Shown: piece after piece, positions 8,206 to 16,676 of the stretch
Numbering within the stretch: position 1 is the stretch's first letter
Layout: each line of letters begins with the position of its first letter
Source of the DNA: Thermomonas aquatica
GTDB taxonomy: Bacteria > Pseudomonadota > Gammaproteobacteria > Xanthomonadales > Xanthomonadaceae
NCBI RefSeq assembly: GCF_006337105.1
Contig: NZ_CP040871.1
Span: 1,426,001 to 1,490,000 of the forward strand
DNA: 64,000 nt
Reading direction: 5' to 3'
Translations under genes and position numbers: made by a program
Notes under the pieces: generated by a model
The model's database searches: none
What the model was told of the DNA's origin: nothing
The model's input: only the letters and a program-made list of their open reading frames with translations

Positions 8206-10020
8206 TCATAACGGTGCGGGTTGCAGCCCCACGACCAGGGTGCCCGGCCCCGCATGCGCGCCCACCGCCGGCCCGACTTCGACCAGGTGCGCTTCGACGA
8301 CCGGCAGGCGTTCGCGCAAGGCGGCCAACAGGCGTTCGCCATCGGCCGGGGCATCGCTGTGGCCGACGATCAATCGCCAGCCCGGCGCCGGCGGCGTGCG
8401 CTTGCCGATGTAACGGGCGAACGCTTCCGGCGCCCGCCTGCGCGCGAACAGGCCGCCGGCGATCGACAGCCTGCCGTCGGGCTTGATCGCGGCGATCGGC
8501 AGCAGGCCGCTGTAGCGCACCGCCGGTTCCGCCCAGCGCGGGATGCGCCCGCCGCGCACCGCGTGCGAGATGTCGCGCGCCATCGCCCAGGTGCGGGTCA
8601 AGGGTTTCAGGCGCACGAGTTCGGCTTCGATGGCGTCGGCATCCGCGCCGGCATCGGCCAGCTCGCCCGCACGCCAGGCCAGCAGGCCTTGGCCGGCACA
8701 GGCATGGCCGCTATCGAACACCCGCGCCGGTTTGCTGAAGCCGCGCGCCGCGGTCTCGCCGGCCTGCAGGGTGCCGGACAGCGGCCGCGACAGGCCCACG
8801 TACACCGCACCCGGCTGGTAGGCCAGCACGTGCTCGAACAGGCGGCGGAAATCGCCGGCCGGCGGCTGGCTGGTCTGCGGCAGCTTGTCCGACGCGGCCA
8901 TGCGCCGGTAGAACTCGCCGGCGGTCAGGCCGAGGCGGTCCAGGTAATCGCGGCCGTCCAGGCTGACCCGCACCGGCACGATGTGGATGCCGTGGCGCTC
9001 GGCGACCGCCAGCGGCAAATCGCCGGCGCTGTCGGTGACCACCGCGACCTTGCCCGGCGATTCCGTGCTGCGCTGCTGCAACACCATGTCGTCCGCCTTC
9101 ATCGCCTCGACGCTGCCGAATGCGGCGCAGGCGTCGAACAGGCGTTGCGGCGTGCCCACGTGGCCGTGCACGCGCACCCGCGTCGCGCCGCCGGCGACCA
9201 CCAGCGAATCGATGTCGAGCGCGCCCAGCGCGGCCTGCATCGCCGCGCGGTCGATGCCCTCGCCCAGCACCAGGCATTCGGTGCAGTAGCGGCGCGCCGG
9301 GTCCACGTCCTCGTGCACATGCGCCGGCATCTCGCCGGGATCGTTGGCCGCCGGCAGCGCCCCGCGCAGGCGCAGCGCGCGCGGGCCGCCATCGACGTAT
9401 TCGGCGATGCCTTCCAGCCAGTCGACGAAACCGCGCGCGCCGGCATCGACCACGCCGGCCTTCTGCAGCACGGCCATCTGCTTCGGCGTGTCCGCCAGCG
9501 CGCCGCGCGCGCGTTGTAGGGCCGTGGCGAAGCCGCCCTGCGGGTCGGCGGCATGCTGGCGCGCCGCTTCCCCGAGCGCATCGGCGAAGGCGGAGATCAC
9601 GCTGACGATGGTGCCTTCCACCGGATGCGCCAACGCCGAACGCGCGCTGTCGGCGCCGCGGCGCACCGCGTCGGCCAGGGTTTGCGCGTCCAGCGCCGGC
9701 GCATGGCGGGCGTGTTCGGCCAACCCGTACAGGAACTGCGCCATGATCGCGCCGGAATTGCCGCGCGCGCCGTCGATGGCGTCGTTGCCGATCCGCACCA
9801 GCAGTTCGCCGATGTGCCGGCTGCGCCGGCTCAGCGCGCCCTGCAGCACATGGCCCAGGGTCGAGGACAGGTTGCTGCCGGTGTCGCCGTCGGGCACCGG
9901 GAACACGTTGATCCGGTTGAGTTCGTCGCGCGCGGCGATCACCCGGCGGGCGCCGGCGATGAAGGCGCGGCGCAGGGCGGCGGCAGTGACGGCGGGCGCG
10001 GGCAAGGCGGGGTCTGGCAT
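8206..10020 (-). CDS. DAK2 (FakA-like) and DegV (FakB-like) fusion protein, probable fatty acid kinase
   Basis: A 604-residue protein made of two normally separate parts. Residues 1-200 are a DhaL/DAK2 nucleotide-binding domain, with NVFPVPDGDTGSN at 38-50 holding the Asp residues that bind Mg-ATP, plus GARGNSGAI. Residues about 210-305 resemble the FakA middle domain. Residues about 315-604 are a DegV lipid-binding fold (VAVVTDSAGDLP, then TSQPPAGDFRRLFE and a GLSRPLSGTLQAGE lipid-contact region). In Firmicutes FakA phosphorylates fatty acid held by FakB; here both lie in one chain. plsY, the user of acyl-phosphate, follows after 7 bp. I chose ATG 10020; an upstream in-frame ATG adds only a short basic extension. 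Confidence 0.82.
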   Translation of the reverse strand: MPDPALPAPAVTAAALRRAFIAGARRVIAARDELNRINVFPVPDGDTGSNLSSTLGHVLQGALSRRSRHIGELLVRIGNDAIDGARGNSGAIMAQFLYGLAEHARHAPALDAQTLADAVRRGADSARSALAHPVEGTIVSVISAFADALGEAARQHAADPQGGFATALQRARGALADTPKQMAVLQKAGVVDAGARGFVDWLEGIAEYVDGGPRALRLRGALPAANDPGEMPAHVHEDVDPARRYCTECLVLGEGIDRAAMQAALGALDIDSLVVAGGATRVRVHGHVGTPQRLFDACAAFGSVEAMKADDMVLQQRSTESPGKVAVVTDSAGDLPLAVAERHGIHIVPVRVSLDGRDYLDRLGLTAGEFYRRMAASDKLPQTSQPPAGDFRRLFEHVLAYQPGAVYVGLSRPLSGTLQAGETAARGFSKPARVFDSGHACAGQGLLAWRAGELADAGADADAIEAELVRLKPLTRTWAMARDISHAVRGGRIPRWAEPAVRYSGLLPIAAIKPDGRLSIAGGLFARRRAPEAFARYIGKRTPPAPGWRLIVGHSDAPADGERLLAALRERLPVVEAHLVEVGPAVGAHAGPGTLVVGLQPAPL

Positions 10021-10161
10021 GCCGCGCAGTCTGCGGCCGGCCACGTCGCAACACCTGCTGCGACGCAACATCGCAACCTTTCGCGTCGTGTCCGCATCCA
10101 CGCTATAGTGGGAGGTGGAAACGTGCCTCCCGTACCTTCCGCCCCCCTCCTTGGTGACCCC

Positions 10162-10452
10162 ATGCGCCTGAGCCCGATCCTGTTGAGCGTTGCCCTGCTT
10201 TGCGCAGCCGGCCAGGCCTTTGCCAGCGAAGCTCGCCAGTTGGGTCCGGACGGCAGCGGCAGCTGCCCGGAAAGCACGGCCGCCAACAGCGAAGCCGCCG
10301 ACGAGGCGGACAGCGATGCCGCCGCGGCCCCGGTGCGCCGCACCCAGAAAGCCAAGCCGGCGGTCACCCCGCGTGCCAGCAATGGCGGCGGCAGCGGCAA
10401 TCGCAACAGCGCGCCGCGCTGGCACAGCTTCCTGCCGGGCATGTTCCGCTAA
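10162..10452 (+). CDS. Small secreted protein of unknown function
   Basis: A 96-residue protein with a clear Sec signal peptide (MRLSPILLSVALLCAAGQAFA, cleavage AFA-S). The mature part is low-complexity: an Ala/Asp/Glu-rich stretch (45-60), then a basic Lys/Pro/Gly/Asn stretch ending WHSFLPGMFR. No known domain. It ends 11 bp before mtfA on the same strand and may be co-transcribed. A TATAGT hexamer at 10104-10109 could be a -10 element, but the matching -35 is weak. Confidence 0.7.
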   Translation: MRLSPILLSVALLCAAGQAFASEARQLGPDGSGSCPESTAANSEAADEADSDAAAAPVRRTQKAKPAVTPRASNGGGSGNRNSAPRWHSFLPGMFR

Positions 10453-10463
10453 GCGCTCAAGCG

Positions 10464-11213
10464 GTGCGTTGGCCCTGGCCGCGCCGCAAGGCGGCCGCCC
10501 CCGAGATCGATCCGTCCCGCTGGCGGCAAGCCGCCGCCGGTTTGCCGTGGCTGCGCGGCATGGACGCAGGCCGTGATGCGCGGCTGCATGCCCTGGCCGC
10601 GGAGTTCCTGCAACGCATCGCGATCACGCCCTTGCATGGCCTCGCCTTGAACGAGGTGCAGCGCCTGCGGCTGGCGATGCTGTGCTGCCTGCCGCTGCTG
10701 GAATTCGGCCGCGAAGGCTTGCACGGCTGGTCGCAATTGCTGGTGTATCCCGACGCGTTCCGCGTGCAGCGCAGCCACCAGGACGCGCATGGCGTGCTGC
10801 ACGAATGGGACGACGAACTGATCGGCGAAGCCTGGGAACGCGGCCCGGTGATCCTGTCCTGGGCCGACGTGCGCGCCGACATCGCCACGCCCAGCGAAGG
10901 CTACTGCGTGGTCGCGCACGAGATCGCGCACAAGCTCGATGCGCTGGATGGGGCGATGGACGGCACCCCGCCGCTGCCGCGCGAATGGCAGCGGCAATGG
11001 GCCGCGGATTTCCAGCGCGCCTACGACGCGTTGTGCCTGGAGGTCGATGCCGGCCGCGACGCCGCGATCGATGCCTATGCCGCGGAATCGCCGGAGGAGT
11101 TCTTCGCGGTATGCAGCGAATACCACTTCAGCGACGCGAAGACGCTGCGCCGCGCGATGCCGGAAGTGGCGGCGCATCTGCAGCGGCTGTATGGGGCGCC
11201 CTTGCTCGGCTAG
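10464..11213 (+). CDS. mtfA: MtfA-type zinc metallopeptidase
   Basis: A 249-residue cytoplasmic zinc peptidase. The HEIAHKLDALDG motif (HExxH plus downstream Asp) is the gluzincin zinc site, and a distal Glu ligand is expected in ESPEEFFAVCSEYHF. E. coli MtfA is an aminopeptidase that binds the Mlc repressor and relieves repression of the glucose phosphotransferase system; that role is not shown here. I chose GTG 10464 because it gives MRWPWPRRK, matching the short basic N terminus of known MtfA proteins. It converges with phoQ, 30 bp away. Confidence 0.88.
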   Translation: MRWPWPRRKAAAPEIDPSRWRQAAAGLPWLRGMDAGRDARLHALAAEFLQRIAITPLHGLALNEVQRLRLAMLCCLPLLEFGREGLHGWSQLLVYPDAFRVQRSHQDAHGVLHEWDDELIGEAWERGPVILSWADVRADIATPSEGYCVVAHEIAHKLDALDGAMDGTPPLPREWQRQWAADFQRAYDALCLEVDAGRDAAIDAYAAESPEEFFAVCSEYHFSDAKTLRRAMPEVAAHLQRLYGAPLLG

Positions 11214-11243
11214 CAGAATCGTCCCTGCGCGAGGAAAAACCGC

Positions 11244-12695
11244 TTACAACCCCGGCGGCAACACGATCTCGAACTTCGCCCCGCCCAGTTCCTGCGAACG
11301 CGACACGTGCAGTTCGCCGCGATAGCTCTTGACGATGTCCTGCACGATGGCCAGGCCGATGCCGTGGCCCTGCACGCGTTCGTCGCCGCGCACGCCGCGT
11401 TGCAGGACGTGGGCGATGCGGTCCTCGGCGATGCCGGGGCCGTCGTCCTCGACCGTGATCGACAGGCCCGGGCGCCGGTTCGGCGCGCTCTCGCCCTCGG
11501 CCACGGTCAGCAACACCCGCGACTTCGCCCACTTGAAGGCGTTCTCGAGCAGGTTGCCGAGCAGCTCCTGCAGGTCGCCGGTCTCGCCGTGGAAGCGCGC
11601 CTGCGCGGCGATCTCGAATTCGCAGAGCACGCGCTTGGACGCATAGACCTTCTCCAGGCCGGTGACGATCTGCTCCGCATGCGGCTCGATCTCGATCGGC
11701 GCGGCGAACAGCTGGTGGCCGGAACGGGCGGCGCGGGCGAGCTGGTAGGACACCATGTCGTTCATGCGCCGCAACTGGGTGTCGACTTCCTCGCGCAGCT
11801 CGCTTTCGCCGGTGTCGCTGTCCAGCCGCGAGCGCAGCACCGCCAGCGGCGTCTTCAGGCTGTGCGCGAGGTCGGCCAGGGTATTGCGCTGGCGGTCGAG
11901 GTTCTCGCGCTCGCTTTCGATGAAGGCATTGATGCTCTCGGTCAGCGGCTCGAGTTCGCGCGGGTGCGCCTCGCTCATGCCGGAGGCGCCGCCGGCCTGC
12001 ACGCGCTTGAGTTCGGAAATCACGTCGCGCAGCGGGCGCAGGCTCCAGCGCAGCACCAGCATCTGCAGCAACAGCAGGACCACGCCGGCGCCGCCCAGGT
12101 TGATCCACAGCGCGGAACGGAACGCAGCCAGCTGCCGGCCGAGCGCGGTGGTGTCCTCGAGGATGTAGACCGTGTAGGGGAATTCGCGGCTGGCGTCGTC
12201 GCTGCCGCTGAACACCAGGCCGTAGCCGTAGCGATAGACCTGGCCCCGCTCGCCGTTGATCCGGATCACCGGCAACGGGCCTTCGAAGACCTGCTCGCTC
12301 GCCTTCAGCATCGGCCCGACCGGCAGGCGCGGGCCTTGCGCGGAATCCGATTCCCAGCGCCCGGCCGGCAGCACGATCTGCGCGTACAGGCCGCTGCCCG
12401 GCCGCTTGAAGCGCGGATCCGGCGGATCGTAGGGCGGCACCACGCTGCCGTCGCGGGCGAAGTCGCTGTTGGCATACGCCAGCGCGTAGCTGTGCAGGCG
12501 CTCGCGCATGCCGCTGCGCGCGGTGCTCTGGAAGGCGAAGTCGAGCGCGTAGCCTGCCAGCGCGAGGAAGGCGATCAGGCCGAGGCTGGCTGCCCACAGC
12601 TGGCGCGACTGCAACGAACGCGGCTGGGCGATACGCAAACGACGGCGCCTTGCGGCGCCGTCGTTGGGGGGCGTTGCGGGAGTGGCCGATGCCAT
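11244..12695 (-). CDS. phoQ: PhoQ-type sensor histidine kinase
   Basis: A 483-residue two-component sensor. Two membrane spans (about residues 40-60 and 185-205) flank a periplasmic sensing domain; a HAMP-like segment follows, then the dimerisation helix with the phosphorylated His in LAHSLKTPLAVL and the ATPase domain (NLLENAFKWAK, DDGPGI, GHGIGLAIV). It is expected to phosphorylate PhoP in response to low Mg2+, acid or cationic peptides, as in Xanthomonas PhoPQ. The ATG at 12695 lies 19 bp after phoP. A strong hairpin lies in its first codons (12638-12665), so a TTG at 12638 is an alternative start, without a visible ribosome site. Confidence 0.88.
   Translation of the reverse strand: MASATPATPPNDGAARRRRLRIAQPRSLQSRQLWAASLGLIAFLALAGYALDFAFQSTARSGMRERLHSYALAYANSDFARDGSVVPPYDPPDPRFKRPGSGLYAQIVLPAGRWESDSAQGPRLPVGPMLKASEQVFEGPLPVIRINGERGQVYRYGYGLVFSGSDDASREFPYTVYILEDTTALGRQLAAFRSALWINLGGAGVVLLLLQMLVLRWSLRPLRDVISELKRVQAGGASGMSEAHPRELEPLTESINAFIESERENLDRQRNTLADLAHSLKTPLAVLRSRLDSDTGESELREEVDTQLRRMNDMVSYQLARAARSGHQLFAAPIEIEPHAEQIVTGLEKVYASKRVLCEFEIAAQARFHGETGDLQELLGNLLENAFKWAKSRVLLTVAEGESAPNRRPGLSITVEDDGPGIAEDRIAHVLQRGVRGDERVQGHGIGLAIVQDIVKSYRGELHVSRSQELGGAKFEIVLPPGL
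12638..12665 (-). other. Perfect 12-bp hairpin in the 5' coding region of phoQ
   Basis: AACGACGGCGCC is followed by a 4-base loop and its exact complement. Read on the coding strand the loop is GCAA and the core is GGCGCC-GCAA-GGCGCC, identical to the core of the terminator-like hairpin at 63741-63768. It begins about ten codons into the chosen phoQ frame. It may attenuate transcription between phoP and phoQ or shield the start region; no long T-run follows it. Confidence 0.6.
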
Positions 12696-12714
12696 CCGCG
12701 TCGGCGGCGCCGAA

Positions 12715-13398
12715 TCAGTCGCCGCTGCGCGGGATCGCGAAGCGGTAGCCGCGGCCACGCACCGTCTCGATCGGCTTCATCGCGCCGTCCGGGTCCAGCT
12801 TCTTGCGCAGGCGGCCGATGAAGACCTCCAGCACGTTGGAATCGCGGTCGAAGTCCTGCTGGTAGATGTGCTCGGTGAGGTCGGCCTTCGAGACCAGCTC
12901 GCCGGCATGCATCATCAGGTACTCGAGCACCTTGTACTCGTAGCTGGTCAGGTCGACGTTGCCGCCGTTGACGCTGACCGTCTGCGCCGCCAAGTCGAGC
13001 ATCACCGGGCCGCATTCCAGGGTCGGCTTGCTCCAGCCGGCGGCGCGCCGGACCAGCGCGTTGATCCGCGCCAGCAGCTCTTCGACGTGGAACGGCTTGA
13101 CCAGGTAGTCGTCGGCGCCCTGCTTGAGGCCATCGACCTTGTCCTGCCAGCTGGAACGCGCGGTCAGGATCAGCACCGGGAACTTCTTGCCTTCGTCGCG
13201 CAGGGCCTTGATCAGCTCCATGCCCGACATCTTCGGCAGGCCGAGGTCGATGATGCCGACGTCGAACGGCACCTCGCGGCCCATGTACAGGCCTTCCTCG
13301 CCGTCCTGGGCGGCATCCACGGCATAGCCTTCGCGCTTCAGGCGGGCGGCGAGGGTTTCGCGCAGCGGGGCTTCGTCTTCGACGAGCAGGATACGCAT
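12715..13398 (-). CDS. phoP: PhoP-type response regulator
   Basis: A 227-residue OmpR-family regulator. The receiver domain shows the acidic pocket (VEDEAP at 6-11), phospho-acceptor Asp51 in IIDLGLPKMSG, Thr79 and Lys101 in VKPF. The C-terminal winged helix (about 130-222) contains LTSYEYKVLEYLM and SNVLEVFIGRLRKKL with the closing RGRGYRFA. It is encoded directly upstream of phoQ in the same orientation. A PepSY-like gene lies 59 bp upstream on the same strand and is probably in the operon. Confidence 0.92.
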   Translation of the reverse strand: MRILLVEDEAPLRETLAARLKREGYAVDAAQDGEEGLYMGREVPFDVGIIDLGLPKMSGMELIKALRDEGKKFPVLILTARSSWQDKVDGLKQGADDYLVKPFHVEELLARINALVRRAAGWSKPTLECGPVMLDLAAQTVSVNGGNVDLTSYEYKVLEYLMMHAGELVSKADLTEHIYQQDFDRDSNVLEVFIGRLRKKLDPDGAMKPIETVRGRGYRFAIPRSGD

Positions 13399-13457
13399 GG
13401 GAACTCCTTACGAAATGGGATGCCGCAGGGTGTGGCGGTCGGACTCAGGCTGCAGGA

Positions 13458-13850
13458 TCAATCGTCGTCGTCGCGTGCAGGCGGCCGGCGATCGCGGCTG
13501 CCGCTGTCGCGGCGCGACGGCGCCGCCGCGCCATCGTTGTCGTTGCGGCGCTGCGGGTCCTGCATGAAGACGCGTACGCGGCCCTGGTCGTCGACCACCT
13601 TGACCCGGTGCATGTCGCGGCCGTCGTACTGCACGCGCTCCGCGGACAGCACTTCGCCGCGGGTATCGCGCTCGACCCGGCGCACCGCATCGGACAGGCT
13701 GCTGCGCGAATCCTGGTCGCCGCGGCTGTCGTCGCGCTGCTGGCCGCGCCCGCGATCCTGCTGCTGTTGCGCCTGCGCGGACAGCGCCGGCAGCACCGCC
13801 ATGATGGCGATGGCCAGCAGCTTCAGCGTGGGGGGGCGACGGCGGGACAT
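13458..13850 (-). CDS. PepSY-like periplasmic protein
   Basis: A 130-residue protein with a signal peptide (SRRRPPTLKLLAIAIMAV, cleavage after QA near residue 26), a Gln/Arg/Asp-rich stretch, and a single PepSY-like unit (about 48-95: LSDAVRRVERDTRGEVLSAE, YDGRDMHRVKVVDDQGRVRV). The tail is Asp/Arg-rich and probably disordered. PepSY units often occur next to two-component systems, where they are thought to modulate sensors or proteases. Its position before phoPQ supports such a link. I chose the ATG at 13850, after which the basic N-region of the signal peptide starts. Confidence 0.72.
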   Translation of the reverse strand: MSRRRPPTLKLLAIAIMAVLPALSAQAQQQQDRGRGQQRDDSRGDQDSRSSLSDAVRRVERDTRGEVLSAERVQYDGRDMHRVKVVDDQGRVRVFMQDPQRRNDNDGAAAPSRRDSGSRDRRPPARDDDD

Positions 13851-13966
13851 GGCAACAGCACCTCGGATTCGATGACGCAATTCTGGGCAAACCCGGTGAA
13901 TCGCCCCTGAAGTTTCCTGAACAGGATACCGCGACGTTCAGATTCGTGGTGAAGGCGTGACGGAGA

Positions 13967-14875
13967 TCAAAAGATCTCGCCGATGCAGCAGCGCAGCGAG
14001 CCGCCCGCCGCTTCGACCGCATCCAGGGCCACGGTTTCGATGCGGAAGCCCGCCTCCAGCAGCCGCGCGCGCTGCGCCGGGGCCAATGCGGCGCCGGCCT
14101 GTGCGCTCATCCAGACGCTGTCCGCCGACAGCGCGATGCAGTTGCCGACGAAAGCCGCGTGCTCGGCCTCGGTGCAGCTGAGCGCATGCGGGTAGAACCC
14201 GGCGATGGCGGCTGCCACCGCCGGATCGGCGAACCCGCGCGGGCAGACCACGGCGGCGCGCCCGGCCAGCACCGCCAGCACCACATTGGCGTGGTACTCG
14301 CCGGGGGCGAGATCGAACAGCAGCGTCGCGCGCAGGCCGAACGCTTCGTGCATCAGCCGCGCGCCGGCTTCGTCGCAACGCTCGGACAGGCCGCAGAAGC
14401 CGAGGCCGCGGGCGCGGTCGATCACCAGCGCGCCGGTCAGTTCGCAGGGATGCGGCTGGGTGGACAGGTCGATCTCGGCGTAATCGAGCACGCCGCCGAA
14501 GAAGCCGCGGATGTCGTCGCGCGCGGCCTCGCGCTGGCGGACTTCGTGGCGCATGCGGCCGACCACATAGCGGCCGGCGGCGGTGCCGAACACGTTGTTG
14601 GGGAACACCGCGTCCGGCGTGTCCGGATTGCCGGCGAAGCAGACCGTGGGCAGTACCGTGGAAATCGCCCGCTGCAACGCGCGATGCTCGGCCGACGCGC
14701 GCGCCGCGTCGAACGCCGCGGCATCGGCCATGTAGGCGTTGTCCTGCGCCGACTGCTCGGCCAGGGCGAAGCCGTCCGGCGCGACCAGGAAGGCGGCGCG
14801 TGCGGTGGCCGGGCCGAAATCGGCATCAAGGCTGCGCGCAAGGCAAAAGAACGCATCCGGATCGCGGGTGATCAT
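13967..14875 (-). CDS. ctlX: CtlX-type amidinohydrolase (arginine deiminase-related)
   Basis: A 302-residue protein of the amidinotransferase/arginine deiminase fold. Conserved features are PNNVFGTA with the preceding Asp-rich NPDTPDAVFPNN, the catalytic His region GEYHANVVLAVLAG, and the catalytic Cys in GSLRCCIGEIF at the extreme C terminus. The subgroup has been described as citrulline hydrolases and is widespread in Xanthomonadaceae. Substrate is inferred: citrulline, or a methylated arginine. The start ATG overlaps the dusA stop (ATGA), so the two genes are coupled. Confidence 0.78.
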   Translation of the reverse strand: MITRDPDAFFCLARSLDADFGPATARAAFLVAPDGFALAEQSAQDNAYMADAAAFDAARASAEHRALQRAISTVLPTVCFAGNPDTPDAVFPNNVFGTAAGRYVVGRMRHEVRQREAARDDIRGFFGGVLDYAEIDLSTQPHPCELTGALVIDRARGLGFCGLSERCDEAGARLMHEAFGLRATLLFDLAPGEYHANVVLAVLAGRAAVVCPRGFADPAVAAAIAGFYPHALSCTEAEHAAFVGNCIALSADSVWMSAQAGAALAPAQRARLLEAGFRIETVALDAVEAAGGSLRCCIGEIF

Positions 14876-15873
14876 GCGGCGGCCCGCTCCCGTTCGGTCA
14901 GCGCCAACGCCTGCTCGACCAACGACCAATCGGCGCCCCGCTTGTGCCCGCCTTCGCTCAACACCTGGCGGAATGCGCGCCCGCCGGGCTGGCCGGCGAA
15001 CAGGCCGAGGATGTGGCGGACGATGTGCTTGAGGAACACGCCGCGCGCCAATTGCGCTTCGACGTAGGGCCGATACGCGCGCAGCAATTCGCCGCGGGTG
15101 CGCGATTCGCCGCCGAACCAGGCCACATCGAGTTCATGCAGCAGGTACGGCGTGTGGTACGCCGCGCGGCCCAGCATCGCGCCCTCCACATGCGCGAGGT
15201 GCGCGGTCGCTTCCGCGGCGTCGGCGATGCCGCCGTTGACGATGACCTGCAGCTCCGGCCGCTCGCGCTTGAGTTGGTAGGCCCAGTCGTAGCGCAGCGG
15301 CGGCACTTCGCGGTTTTCCTTCGGCGACAGGCCCTGCAGCCAGGCATTGCGCGCATGCACCACGAAGGTCCGGCAACCGGCGTCGGCGATCGTGTCGATG
15401 AAGGCGAGGAAGCGCGACCATTCGTGGTCGTCGTCGACGCCGAGCCGGCACTTCACCGTGACCGGCGTGTCCGGGATGGCGTCGATCATCGCCGCCACGC
15501 TATCCGCCACCAGCGCTGGCTCGCGCATCAGGCAGGCACCGAAGCGCCCGGCCTGCACGCGGTCGGACGGGCAGCCGCAGTTGAGGTTGATCTCGTCGAA
15601 ACCGTGTTCCGCGCCGATCCGCGCCGCCTGCGCCAGCAGCGCCGGCTCGCTGCCGCCCAGTTGCAGCGCAACCGGATGCTCGGACGGATCCATCGCCAGC
15701 AGACGCGCGCGGTCGCCGTGGATCACCGCATTGGCGTGCACCATCTCGCTGTACAGCCGCGCATGCGGCGCCAGCACGCGATGGAAGGCGCGGCAGTGCG
15801 CATCGGTCCAGTCCATCATCGGGGCGACGGACAGGCGCAGTTGCTCGACGGCGATGGCGGGGGACGCACGCAT
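14872..15873 (-). CDS. dusA: tRNA-dihydrouridine(20/20a) synthase
   Basis: A 333-residue FMN enzyme that reduces U20/U20a in the D-loop of tRNA. Visible signatures are SVAPMMDWTDAHCRAFHR (FMN site), the catalytic loop INLNCGCPSDRVQAG with its active Cys, VHARNAWLQGLSPKENREVPPL, which is diagnostic for DusA against DusB/DusC, and VIVNGGI. The ATG at 15873 removes an unsupported 13-residue extension. It is the first gene of a two-gene unit with ctlX. Confidence 0.94.
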   Translation of the reverse strand: MRASPAIAVEQLRLSVAPMMDWTDAHCRAFHRVLAPHARLYSEMVHANAVIHGDRARLLAMDPSEHPVALQLGGSEPALLAQAARIGAEHGFDEINLNCGCPSDRVQAGRFGACLMREPALVADSVAAMIDAIPDTPVTVKCRLGVDDDHEWSRFLAFIDTIADAGCRTFVVHARNAWLQGLSPKENREVPPLRYDWAYQLKRERPELQVIVNGGIADAAEATAHLAHVEGAMLGRAAYHTPYLLHELDVAWFGGESRTRGELLRAYRPYVEAQLARGVFLKHIVRHILGLFAGQPGGRAFRQVLSEGGHKRGADWSLVEQALALTERERAAA

Positions 15874-15941
15874 GGAGCCGGCATTGTACGGATGGCCATC
15901 GCCCGGCCGCACCGCGCGGGCATTGTCACGACGACGGAAAC

Positions 15942-15975
15942 GCTGCCCGGCCCCGTTTCCGGCGGGCCGGGCAGC
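15942..15975. repeat. 12-bp inverted repeat between dusA and the small membrane gene
   Basis: GCTGCCCGGCCC and its exact complement are separated by 10 bases. It sits 69 bp before dusA and 75 bp before the divergent gene at 16050. No T-run follows on either strand. It could be an operator or a 5'-leader structure. Confidence 0.55.
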
Positions 15976-16049
15976 CGCGGTTGCACCGCCGCTGCAGCAG
16001 GACTAACGTGACGGCAGCGCCAGGCCGCGCCACACCCGAGGAGGTTTCC

Positions 16050-16391
16050 ATGCTGCGTGAATACTTCGACGATCGCGTTCTTGGGCATCAACGACTCTCG
16101 CGGGTGTTCTGGCTGGAAGGGGTGCTGGCGAGCCAGTTGTTGTTCCTGGCGCTGCTGGCCGCTTTCCAGTACGGCAATGCGACGGTGCTGGTGCTTGCCG
16201 TTGCGGCGTTCATCGCCTACACCGCATGGATCATGCGCAGGATCTGGCTCAACGCCTTCAACGTGTCGCGTGCGGAGCTCGGCACCATGGCGCGCGTGCT
16301 CACCATCGGCTGGACCATCAACGCGGTCACCGTGTGCGTGTTCCTGGTGCTGGCGAAACTGGGCGGGCAGCCCCTCCAGTTCCTGCAATAA
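16050..16391 (+). CDS. Small membrane protein of unknown function
   Basis: A 113-residue protein. A charged amphipathic N terminus (LREYFDDRVLGHQRLSRVFW) precedes two adjacent hydrophobic spans (about 22-40 and 44-62), then a soluble loop RRIWLNAFNVSRAELGTMAR and a third span near 88-105. A strong ribosome site (GAGGAGG) lies just upstream of the ATG, supporting expression. I do not recognise a family. It lies directly before the anaerobic island on the same strand but has its own upstream region. Confidence 0.65.
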   Translation: MLREYFDDRVLGHQRLSRVFWLEGVLASQLLFLALLAAFQYGNATVLVLAVAAFIAYTAWIMRRIWLNAFNVSRAELGTMARVLTIGWTINAVTVCVFLVLAKLGGQPLQFLQ

Positions 16392-16392
16392 G

Positions 16393-16410
16393 CGGCGCCC
16401 GCCGGCGCCG
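16393..16410 (+). terminator. Short GC hairpin after the membrane gene
   Basis: CGGCGCC-CGCC-GGCGCCG forms a 7-bp stem starting one base after the stop codon. There is no T-run, so termination is possible but unproven. The 285-bp gap to moaA otherwise holds the FNR-like box at 16503 and the moaA ribosome site. Confidence 0.35.
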
Positions 16411-16502
16411 GCGATCCTGCTGAGACCCGCAAGGCGGGAGCGGAGCGCACAGGCTCCACGGGCGAGCTTGCGGCCGCGACCGCATCGCCGCATGCACCGC
16501 GC

Positions 16503-16516
16503 TTGATCCGGGTCAA
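16503..16516. promoter_or_regulatory. FNR/Anr-like box upstream of moaA
   Basis: TTGATCCGGGTCAA differs from the consensus TTGATNNNNATCAA at one base. Its centre is 167 bp before the moaA ATG. A four-cysteine FNR homologue is encoded at 49160-49924. Confidence 0.6.
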
Positions 16517-16676
16517 TCGGCCTGTGCCACGCCGTGGCTAGACTGCGCCGGCAGTTCGCACTGCACTCCGAGTCGCGCGGCCTTCGCCCACGGGCATGGC
16601 CGCCGACCGTGGCGGTTGCCGCCACCCGGCGTTGCTGGAAACGGTGCCGCCGCCCGCGCTTGGAAAGGAGCACAAC

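Noticed and set aside
10488-10510. Hairpin resembling the GCAA-loop terminator core near the start of mtfA
   Set aside because: Only three base pairs flank the loop before a bulge, and it lies in well-supported coding sequence.
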